Below are positions 1-7,284 of a stretch of 17,239 bases of DNA, in pieces (the stretch's first letter is position 1; each line of letters opens with the position of its first letter). Source of the DNA: Streptosporangiaceae bacterium. GTDB lineage: Bacteria > Actinomycetota > Actinomycetes > Streptosporangiales > Streptosporangiaceae. The notes beneath the pieces were generated by a model. It did not search any database and was not told where the DNA came from. It saw only the letters and a program-made list of their open reading frames with translations. A program made the translations under genes and the position numbers. The DNA is taken from assembly GCA_030045295.1 (NCBI GenBank), contig JASIGD010000552.1, forward strand, positions 1-17,239, written 5' to 3'.

Positions 1-2
1 AC

Positions 3-392
3 ACGCCGCAGCTCGAGGATCACGCCAGCATCGCCCGGTCGGCGCTGCGGTACGCCGACGAGATCCTGATCCCCTGCGCGCCGAACCCCATCGAGATCAA
101 CCGCACCACGCCGGTGCGGGACGAGATCGCCGAGGTGGGCGAGATCCGCGACCGGCCCGCCCGCTCATCGGTGCTGCTGAACCGATGCATCGCGCGAGCG
201 CACTCGGTGGGCGACGCCCGCGAGGCACTCGTCGACCTCGGCTACGACGTGCTCAGGACCGCCGTGCCGCGGCTCGAGGTGTACGCGCAGAGCTTTGGCA
301 TGCCGATCAGGCAGGCGGGCTGTGACGTGTGGAGCAAGGTGGCGCAGGAACTCATCGAGCGGTGCGCGCCCCGCTGCGAGGTCCGGGCGTGA
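3..392 (+). CDS. ParA-like partition ATPase, C-terminal part (5' end outside the window)
   Basis: The reading frame is open from base 3 to a TGA at 390-392 and gives 129 residues; the N-terminus with its Walker A motif lies off the left edge. The visible part starts just after the usual Walker B/switch DTPP segment. It shows TPQLEDHASIARSALRYADE, then a hydrophobic strand ILIPCAPNPIEI and the Pro-Ile-Glu-hydrophobic-x-Arg pattern typical of actinobacterial ParA/Soj proteins, a second strand SSVLLNRC, and the C-terminal helix with VPRLEVYAQSFGMPI. ParA proteins bind DNA non-specifically, form ATP dimers and move plasmids, chromosomes or other cargo. The next gene encodes a ribbon-helix-helix-like protein, a common arrangement for a ParA with a small DNA-binding partner. 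Whether it serves a plasmid-derived element or a chromosomal cargo cannot be told from this fragment. The family call is firm; the role is inferred. Confidence 0.8.
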   Translation, partial: TPQLEDHASIARSALRYADEILIPCAPNPIEINRTTPVRDEIAEVGEIRDRPARSSVLLNRCIARAHSVGDAREALVDLGYDVLRTAVPRLEVYAQSFGMPIRQAGCDVWSKVAQELIERCAPRCEVRA

Positions 393-404
393 CCGTGCCT
401 CCCC

Positions 405-508
405 GGCCATGACCACGCGGTGTTGGCGGGCGCGGCCATGACCGCGCGGTGTTGGCGGGGCGTGGCCATGGCCACGCGGTGTCGGCGGGCGCGGCCATGA
501 CCACGCAG
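405..508 (+). repeat. Tandem repeat of ~29 bases, 3.5 copies, each with an ATG
   Basis: Units run 405-433 (29 bases), 434-463 (30), 464-492 (29) and a partial fourth 493-508. Each begins GGCCATGRCC and continues with CACGCGGTGT or a near match. The ATG codons fall at 409, 438, 468 and 497; the last is the probable start of the next gene. Short frames opened by the earlier ATGs end in TGA codons that overlap later ATGs (439-441 over 438-440, and 498-500 over 497-499). The array fills the whole gap between the parA-like stop at 392 and the partner gene. Confidence 0.85.
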
Positions 509-796
509 CGGGAGCGGGAACTGCGCAAGGCGCAGATGGCGGCCGCGGCGGCCAGGCGCACCGAGCCCGACGCGCGCCCGGCGGGCCGGACCGCGATCCG
601 GTCCAAGCCGGTCAGGATCACCCTTGACCTGACTCCCGAGCTCTACCGGCAGCTGACCGCGTGGGCCGACTCGGCCGCGGCAACTCTCGGCGTGCCGCGG
701 GTCTCGCTGGCGGACGCGATGCGGGCGATGATCCAGGTCACGGCCGATCATCCCGACCATGTCCTGGACCGGCTGCGCCGCGACCGGGAGGCGTGA
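497..796 (+). CDS. Small ribbon-helix-helix-like DNA-binding protein, putative ParA partner
   Basis: A 99-residue protein starting MTTQRERELRKAQ. It has a charged, Ala-rich N-terminal helix (about residues 1-25), a basic linker with Arg and Lys (28-37), then a strand VRITLDLTPELYRQLTAWAD (about 38-57) and helices through VSLADAMRAMI. This resembles the strand-helix-helix fold of CopG/MetJ-type repressors, where the strand contacts DNA as a dimer. Its place right after a ParA-like gene suggests it is the small DNA- or cargo-binding partner. ATG 497 is chosen because homologous-looking sequence begins there; GTG 449 in the same frame would add 16 residues read from the repeat array. No Shine-Dalgarno precedes 497, but the TGA of an upstream mini-frame overlaps it as ATGA, so translation may be coupled. 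The stop at 794-796 lies 8 bases from the end of the convergent gene. The fold is inferred from pattern alone. Confidence 0.72.
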   Translation: MTTQRERELRKAQMAAAAARRTEPDARPAGRTAIRSKPVRITLDLTPELYRQLTAWADSAAATLGVPRVSLADAMRAMIQVTADHPDHVLDRLRRDREA

Positions 797-804
797 GAGC
801 CGGC

Positions 805-1305
805 CTACGAAGAGGGCTGGACGAGGACGACGAAGGCCAGGGTGGCACCGTCCAGCACGAGGGTCGGACCCCCGGGAACCGGGTTGAGCGAGAAGGAGAC
901 GCGAGTGCCCGCGGTCATCGCCGTCAGGATGCCCTGCTGCACGTTTGCTACCTGGCTTCCGGGCTCCAGCTGGTAACCAGGCGAGGCAGCAGTCGTGGCG
1001 GTACTCGATGGCAGATACACCACGGCACCGGGCGGCGGTCCGGCGCCGGGTGCGTGCACCACCCCGCGAGGGGAGATTCCGCCGGAAACGGCAGGCTGGG
1101 CCGCGGCGGCCGCGGAGGGCAGGCCGGGTCCCACCACGAGTGATCCGGCGTGCCCGGGAGACAGCACGAGCTGGCCCGCCACGGGGTGAACGACCGGCCA
1201 GGCGATTGGACTGGTGGCCCCCGCTACCGCGTCCTGGCTGGCGGCAACGACCCACACGGTCGGGTCAGTTCCGATCTGCAGGCTCACTGTGGCGGGCTGG
1301 CTCAC
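805..1305 (-). CDS. Conserved-looking protein of unknown function (166 aa)
   Basis: A GTG start at 1305-1303 is preceded by a strong Shine-Dalgarno GGAGGAGG (1320-1313) with 7-base spacing, and the frame ends in TAG at 805-807. No family is recognised. The N-terminal third, from VSLQIGTDPTVWVVAASQDA, looks like mixed beta structure. The middle (about residues 60-110) is rich in Ala, Pro and Gly and probably flexible. The C-terminal third (GTRVSFSLNP to LAFVVLVQPSS) again alternates hydrophobic residues as in strands. There is no signal peptide or clear membrane segment, so it is probably cytoplasmic. Its GTG overlaps, as GTGA, the stop codon of the out-of-frame LuxR remnant upstream. This implies it was once translationally coupled to an intact regulator gene and may act with it. 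It could be a structural or ligand-binding accessory protein, but that is a guess. Confidence 0.68.
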   Translation of the reverse strand: MSQPATVSLQIGTDPTVWVVAASQDAVAGATSPIAWPVVHPVAGQLVLSPGHAGSLVVGPGLPSAAAAAQPAVSGGISPRGVVHAPGAGPPPGAVVYLPSSTATTAASPGYQLEPGSQVANVQQGILTAMTAGTRVSFSLNPVPGGPTLVLDGATLAFVVLVQPSS

Positions 1306-1463
1306 TGGTCCCCCTCCTCCGATCGGACCGACCAGGCTGCGGCGGCGGCAGCCGCTGCCCCTTGGGTCCAGTCACGCATGCCCAGTGTGGCACAGATACT
1401 ACAGATGTGCACGGCGACGGTGCGCTCGCTGGTGCACAAGGCACGCGCGATCTCGCCGTTACT
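1302..1463 (-). pseudogene. Out-of-frame remnant of a LuxR-type helix-turn-helix domain
   Basis: Directly after the stop of the cyclase-ATPase gene, in the +1 frame, the minus strand encodes 53 residues ending at TGA 1304-1302. They begin SNGEIARAL and continue SERTVAVHICSICATLGMRD, which matches the recognition half of a LuxR domain (consensus SNREIAxxLxISxxTVxxHVxxIxxKLGVxxR). The first part of the domain, usually LTxREREVLxLVAxG, is absent from all frames here. Several positions are unusual (Cys in the turn, Trp after MRD, then a run of eight Ala), as expected of a segment no longer under selection. There is no start codon or ribosome site of its own. It would be translated only by frameshifting, and no typical slippery site is visible at the CTC CAG TAA junction. 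Confidence 0.75.
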
Positions 1464-4400
1464 GGAGGGTCGAAGCGCCGCGCCGTTCCAGTTCCGCGGC
1501 GAGGCCGAGCAACGGAGCCGACGGGAGCGCGCGGGCCAGGGCCCGACCCGCGGCCAGGGCATGAGCCGCAAACTCGCGCCGTCCGGCCTTGGCCTGCGCC
1601 TCCGCCTCGCGCAGGCGCGCGTAGGCCTCCCGGTACGGCTCGCCGGCCACCCGCCAGGCGTCCGCCACGGCGGTCCAGGTAGCCGCGTCATCGGTACCCT
1701 GCTGGCGGGCGTGCTCGGCAGCCGCCAGCGCCCCGAAGGCGGCGATGCCCGGTCGGCCGGCGCCGTCGCGCTCCGTGATGGCTCGCGCCCTGTCGTGGAA
1801 CGTGGCCGCCGCCGACCCCCAGAATTCCGGAAGGTCTCCCGGCCGCGCCGCGGCCGCTCGCGCGGCCAGGTCCGCCTCCACCCAGGCCCCGGCGGCCAGC
1901 AGCCGTATCTCGTCCTCGGACCAGCCGGTGCCGACCAGCGCCGCCAGCCCGTCCAGGACCTCGCCGGCCGCCGTGGCCGGGTCGCCGGCGTAGAGCGCCT
2001 GTTCGGCTAGGCAGGCGTGCAGCGGGCCGATGAGCTGGGGATCCGAGGGCACCTTGGCCAAGGCCGTGGCCAGCTTAGCCACGAGCTGAGCGTCGCCGCG
2101 GCCGACGGCCAGCTCCAGCTGCAGGAGTTCCAGGTACCTGGTGACCTTGACCTCTGACTCGCCGATCACCTCGGCCAGCAGCTGATCGGCTTCCTCCCAC
2201 CGCCCGGTCGCGAAGAGCAGCCCCGCCGTGTTGTCGTCCAACTCTGACGTCAGCGCCGGGGGCGCGTCCAGGGACGCGGCCGCCTGTCGCCCGGCCTGCG
2301 CCGCCTCGAGCGCCTCGGTGAAGCGTCCCGCCGTGTACAACAGGTACGCGAGGGCTGCCGCGGCCCGGACCACATCCTCCACGTTGCTGGTCCGGCGCGC
2401 GAGGGTGAACGACGTGCGCAGCGCCGCCAGCCCTTCCTCAAGTTCGCCGTGCTGAGCCTGGATGATGCCAAGGGTCGCCAGGCCATGCGCCTGCTCGGCG
2501 ACCGCCCCGGACTGCTGCGCCTCGGCGACCGCCCGTACGGCGATCGGCAGCGCCTGGTCGAAATCGCCCAGACGCATCTGCCAGGTGCCCAGCGCGGCCA
2601 GGACGCGGGCGCGCAGGGCGGTCGGCGGGCCATCGGAAAGCAGCGCCACCGCCTGCCCGGCGGCATCGACGGCCGCATTAAGGTCCCCTGCCTCGAACCG
2701 GTAACGCCCGACGCGCTCCAGCAGCCGGGCCCGGTGCACCGGGCCCGCGGACCCTGAATCGGCCAGCGCCTGCGCCGCCCACTCGGCGGCGCGATCTGGC
2801 TCGCCGGCCCAGCTCGCGGCCCGCGCCGCCTCCTCCAGCAGAGCCGGGCCAGCCGACGGCAGCCAGGCAGCCAGCTCGATCGCCAGGGCGTAGTGACGGA
2901 CCGCCTCCGGGTAGGCGCGCGCCGACACCGCGTGACGCGCCGCCACCACGGCCGCGGCGGCGGCCTGGTCACGGCTGCCGGCCAGGTGCCAGTGCTGGGC
3001 CAGGAGGCCAGAATCGGAGTCTGGGCGCGCGGCGAGCGCCTCCGCCAGACGGCGGTGCAGGTGCCGCCGCTCGCCGGGCAGCAGCTGGGCGTAGAGCACC
3101 TGCCGGATCAGCGCGTGCCGGAACGCGTAGCCGTCACCGGCCGGGACCAGCAACCCGGAGGCGACGGCCCGGCGCGTCGACGCCAGCAGGCGCTTCTCCG
3201 AGAGCGGCACGGTCGCGGCCAGCAGCTCGTGGGACATCCCGCCGTCGGCCACGCAGACCTGGTCGACCACGGCCCGGGCGGGCTCGGTAAGCTCGGCCGC
3301 CTTGGCGAGCACGGCATCGGAGATGGACGCGGGCAGCGCCGTCGCGTCCGCGTACGCAAGTTCCCTGGCGTACAGCGGGTTGCCTTCCGCGGCGGCGACC
3401 ACCGCCGCCACTCGCTCGGCGCCGGCCGCCTCCGGCGTCAAGTCGGCGACAAGCTCGGCGATCTCGCTGTCCGGAAGACGGCCCAGCCGGAACCGCGTCA
3501 CGCCGAGGCGCCGCTCGAGCTCGGCGAGCCACTGCCCGAGGGCGCCCGCCAGTTCGTCCTCGCGCAGCGTCCCGACCATCATCACCGGCTTGTCGCGCAA
3601 CCGGACCGTCAGGAAGGCCAGCAACTCGCGGGAGGATTCATCGGCCCAGTGCAGGTCCTCCAGCACGAGAACCACCGGCGACTCGGCCGCCAGGCCCGAG
3701 AGCAACTCGAGCACGCGCACGAACAGGCGGTGCCGGGCAGCGAGCATGTCGCTGCCGCCGTCGTCGGCGAGCAGCCACCCGGCCTGATCGCTCAGGGCGG
3801 CCACGAACGGCCCGTACGCGAGCGCGGCGCCGGCCAGCGGCGCCGACTCGCCCACCAGGACCTGCGCCGCGCTGGCCGCGGACGCCGCGTGCGCGCACAG
3901 TTCCTGGACGAGCCTGGTCTTGCCGATGCCCGGCGGCCCGGTGAGCAGCACCAGCTGCGTGTGCCCGGCGCTCACTTGCGCGTACGCGGCCAGCAGGGCC
4001 TTCCGCTCGGCGACCCGTCCGACGATGGGCGCCGACCCCGCGACGGCGGCCGGCGCCTCCGCCAGCGGGCTCTTCAGCGGGGGGAAGCGCTCCGGCAGGC
4101 CGGGCACGATGAGCTGGTAGATGCGCTCCGGCGCGGCAATGTCCTTCAGCCGGTGAAGACCCAGGTCCCTGACTGACACCCCGGCCGGCAGCCGGGAGGC
4201 GACCAGCTGCCTGGTCGCCTCCGACAGCACGACCTGGCCGCCGTGGGCCACCGCGGCGATCCGCGCCGCCCGGTGCACGTCCATCCCCATGTACCCGTCC
4301 TCGTGGCGGACCGGCTCCCCTGAGTGCAAGCCCATCCGCACCCGAACGGCCTCCCCGCCCGGCCAGTCGTGGCCGGCCAGCGCCTGCTGCGCCGCCACGC

Positions 4401-4620
4401 AGGAGCGGACCGCCTCGGCGGCCGAGGCGAACACCACGAAGAAGCTGTCACCTTCGGTTCCCATCTCCCGGCCGCCGCTGTCGGCGAACGCCGCCCGCAG
4501 CAGCGCCCGCTGAGCCGACAGCGCCTCACCGTAGCGGTCACCCAGCCGGTGCAGCAGCGCCGTCGACCCCTCGATGTCGCTGAACAACATCGTGATGGTC
4601 CCCGCCGGGAGCTCCGCCAT
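1459..4620 (-). CDS. Cyclase-homology / AAA ATPase / TPR regulator lacking its C-terminal LuxR domain
   Basis: 1053 residues in three parts. Residues 5-170 are a class III nucleotidyl cyclase homology domain, with metal ligands Asp15 (FSDIEGST) and Asp58 (EGDSFF) and Arg120 in VHRAAR. The usual transition-state Asn is His116, and the two substrate-selecting positions (normally Lys and Asp) appear to be Gly53-54 and Gly109, so activity as an adenylate cyclase is doubtful. Residues about 198-440 are an AAA_16/STAND-type ATPase with Walker A GPPGIGKT (228-235) and Walker B VVLVLEDLHWAD (316-327). The remainder, about 500-1040, is Ala-rich helical repeat of TPR type. The architecture is that of mycobacterial Rv0386/Rv1358/Rv2488c, which end in a LuxR DNA-binding domain. 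Here the protein stops at LERRGASTLQ before that domain, whose remains lie out of frame at 1463-1302. ATG 4620 is supported by the conserved N-terminus; the ribosome site is weak. It lies 150 bases downstream of typA on the same strand. Confidence 0.88.
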   Translation of the reverse strand: MAELPAGTITMLFSDIEGSTALLHRLGDRYGEALSAQRALLRAAFADSGGREMGTEGDSFFVVFASAAEAVRSCVAAQQALAGHDWPGGEAVRVRMGLHSGEPVRHEDGYMGMDVHRAARIAAVAHGGQVVLSEATRQLVASRLPAGVSVRDLGLHRLKDIAAPERIYQLIVPGLPERFPPLKSPLAEAPAAVAGSAPIVGRVAERKALLAAYAQVSAGHTQLVLLTGPPGIGKTRLVQELCAHAASAASAAQVLVGESAPLAGAALAYGPFVAALSDQAGWLLADDGGSDMLAARHRLFVRVLELLSGLAAESPVVLVLEDLHWADESSRELLAFLTVRLRDKPVMMVGTLREDELAGALGQWLAELERRLGVTRFRLGRLPDSEIAELVADLTPEAAGAERVAAVVAAAEGNPLYARELAYADATALPASISDAVLAKAAELTEPARAVVDQVCVADGGMSHELLAATVPLSEKRLLASTRRAVASGLLVPAGDGYAFRHALIRQVLYAQLLPGERRHLHRRLAEALAARPDSDSGLLAQHWHLAGSRDQAAAAAVVAARHAVSARAYPEAVRHYALAIELAAWLPSAGPALLEEAARAASWAGEPDRAAEWAAQALADSGSAGPVHRARLLERVGRYRFEAGDLNAAVDAAGQAVALLSDGPPTALRARVLAALGTWQMRLGDFDQALPIAVRAVAEAQQSGAVAEQAHGLATLGIIQAQHGELEEGLAALRTSFTLARRTSNVEDVVRAAAALAYLLYTAGRFTEALEAAQAGRQAAASLDAPPALTSELDDNTAGLLFATGRWEEADQLLAEVIGESEVKVTRYLELLQLELAVGRGDAQLVAKLATALAKVPSDPQLIGPLHACLAEQALYAGDPATAAGEVLDGLAALVGTGWSEDEIRLLAAGAWVEADLAARAAAARPGDLPEFWGSAAATFHDRARAITERDGAGRPGIAAFGALAAAEHARQQGTDDAATWTAVADAWRVAGEPYREAYARLREAEAQAKAGRREFAAHALAAGRALARALPSAPLLGLAAELERRGASTLQ

Positions 4621-4660
4621 CCCTCGATTATCGGGTCCCGCTGTGCGCCCTGGCGAGAGC

Positions 4661-4676
4661 GCGGCCGACGGGCCGC
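4661..4676 (-). terminator. Small GC hairpin between typA and the cyclase-ATPase gene
   Basis: GCGGCC (4661-4666) and GGCCGC (4671-4676) pair perfectly around a four-base loop GACG. On the minus strand it lies about 95 bases past the typA stop and 41 bases before the next ATG. There is no T run, so it is either a weak actinobacterial-type terminator or leader structure for the downstream gene. Such short GC palindromes also occur by chance in DNA of this composition. Confidence 0.28.
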
Positions 4677-4692
4677 TCAGGTGGCGCCGGCG

Positions 4693-4770
4693 GGCCGGTC
4701 AGGTCCCGCAGGCCGGTCAGGTCCCGCAGGCCGGTCAGGTCCCGCGGGCCGGTCAGGTGGCTCGGGCCGG

Positions 4771-4782
<12 letters not shown>
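4693..4782 (-). repeat. Five 18-base tandem units spanning the typA stop codon
   Basis: Five contiguous units start at 4693, 4711, 4729, 4747 and 4765. On the plus strand each begins GGCCGGTCAGGT and ends CCCGCA, CCCGCG or GGCTCG. Read on the minus strand, each contains ACCTGA, and because 18 is a multiple of three every TGA (4699, 4717, 4735, 4753 and the real stop at 4771) is in the typA frame. The unit at 4765-4782 encodes the last three typA residues, Arg-Ala-Thr, and the stop. A degenerate half-copy with GCTCAGGTGGCG lies at 4675-4686. Confidence 0.9.
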
Positions 4783-6618
<1,836 letters not shown>

Positions 6619-6862
6619 CGCGGCGGTCGCGGTCTGCGGTCTGGGCATGCGTGAATCTCGCTGGTTCTGGGTCTTGGGGTGCGTCACCCGATCTGGTGGC
6701 TGCTACCAGTGTATTGAACGCGAGATCCTGCTGACCCGTGTCGGCCGACCCGCCGCCTCGACTCGGGCGGACCACATCCGGACGTTCCCTTCTGGCACGT
6801 ACATGCGGACCGGCGAAGTCGAGTGTGTATATGCGGCCAGTGTCGTCCTGACCTGGTCTAAG

Positions 6863-6906
6863 ACGGCTTAGGCCGGAGCCTGGGCGGTGGGTCCGGCCTA
6901 AGCCGT
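6863..6906. promoter_or_regulatory. Perfect 15-base inverted repeat in the divergent typA intergenic region
   Basis: ACGGCTTAGGCCGGA (6863-6877) and its exact reverse complement TCCGGCCTAAGCCGT (6892-6906) flank a 14-base GC-rich spacer. It lies in the ~400 bases between the divergent typA and 7015 genes, so it cannot be a conventional terminator for a neighbouring coding gene, and no T run follows. Nearby sequence repeats part of the motif: TAAGGC at 6922 with GCCTTA at 6951, and AAGGCCTT at 6948-6955. It could be an operator for a dimeric regulator, such as one of the nearby LuxR proteins, or a folded leader of the rightward transcript. No promoter with good -35 and -10 boxes could be assigned in this interval. 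Confidence 0.6.
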
Positions 6907-6976
6907 TCGGGGTGCGGAAGATAAGGCATTCGGCCGATGCGAGAGGCAAGGCCTTACGGCGAACCTTGAGGATGTG

Positions 6977-7010
6977 GGGAACCAGACGAGGTTCCCAGGG
7001 GGCAAGGAGG
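6977..7010 (+). promoter_or_regulatory. Leader hairpin and strong ribosome binding site of the 86-aa gene
   Basis: GGGAACC (6977-6983) and GGTTCCC (6990-6996) form a 7-base perfect stem with loop AGACGA. Eight bases later comes AAGGAGG (7004-7010), a near-complete Shine-Dalgarno, 4 bases before ATG 7015. The strong site fixes the start of the next gene. The hairpin could adjust access of ribosomes or protect the message. Confidence 0.55.
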
Positions 7011-7014
7011 AATC

Positions 7015-7275
7015 ATGCATCCCGAGATTCTCCGTGAACTGACCTCACAGCGCGGCCGTGAGTTGCAGGCGCAGGCGCACCAGGCCATTGTGGCCCGGAC
7101 GGCGAGCCGGGCGTCGCGGGTCTCGCGGCACAGCACCGGAACGCCCGGTGAGGCTGACGAGTTCGTCGTTCCCGCCATCCCCGACTACGTAGACGGCTCA
7201 TTCCGGACCGCAACGGCCGAGGACAAGGCGGCCAGCCAGCCGGGCCCGGTGCCCGCCGCCCGCCCCGCCGCCTAA
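7015..7275 (+). CDS. Small basic protein of unknown function (86 aa)
   Basis: The start ATG has the strongest ribosome binding site in the window (AAGGAGG, 4-base spacing), and the frame ends in TAA at 7273-7275. The N-terminal half, MHPEILRELTSQRGRELQAQ followed by AHQAIVARTASRASR, is predicted to be a continuous amphipathic, Arg-rich helix. The C-terminal half is acidic and then Pro/Ala-rich (EFVVPAIPDYVDG, ending PGPVPAARPAA) and probably disordered. There is no signal peptide or membrane segment. Short proteins with a similar opening helix are, to my recollection, common near actinobacterial regulators, but no function is known to me. The LuxR-ATPase gene begins 9 bases after its stop, so the two are very likely co-transcribed and this protein may be a partner or modulator of that regulator. 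That link is inferred from position only. Confidence 0.75.
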   Translation: MHPEILRELTSQRGRELQAQAHQAIVARTASRASRVSRHSTGTPGEADEFVVPAIPDYVDGSFRTATAEDKAASQPGPVPAARPAA

Positions 7276-7284
7276 GGCCGGGCC

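Noticed and set aside
1440..1475. Programmed ribosomal frameshift joining the cyclase-ATPase protein to the LuxR remnant
   Set aside because: No slippery heptamer, stimulatory Shine-Dalgarno or clear hairpin is visible, and the joined product would still lack the first half of the helix-turn-helix.
945..1682. A 245-codon plus-strand open frame across the LuxR remnant
   Set aside because: Extremely Arg/Pro-rich, no ribosome site, and overlaps better supported minus-strand coding.
2893..4176. A 427-codon plus-strand open frame opposite the cyclase-ATPase gene
   Set aside because: It is antisense to a gene with clear ATPase motifs and encodes a Arg/Gly/Gln/His-rich sequence with no recognisable domain, as expected from the complement of GC-rich coding DNA.
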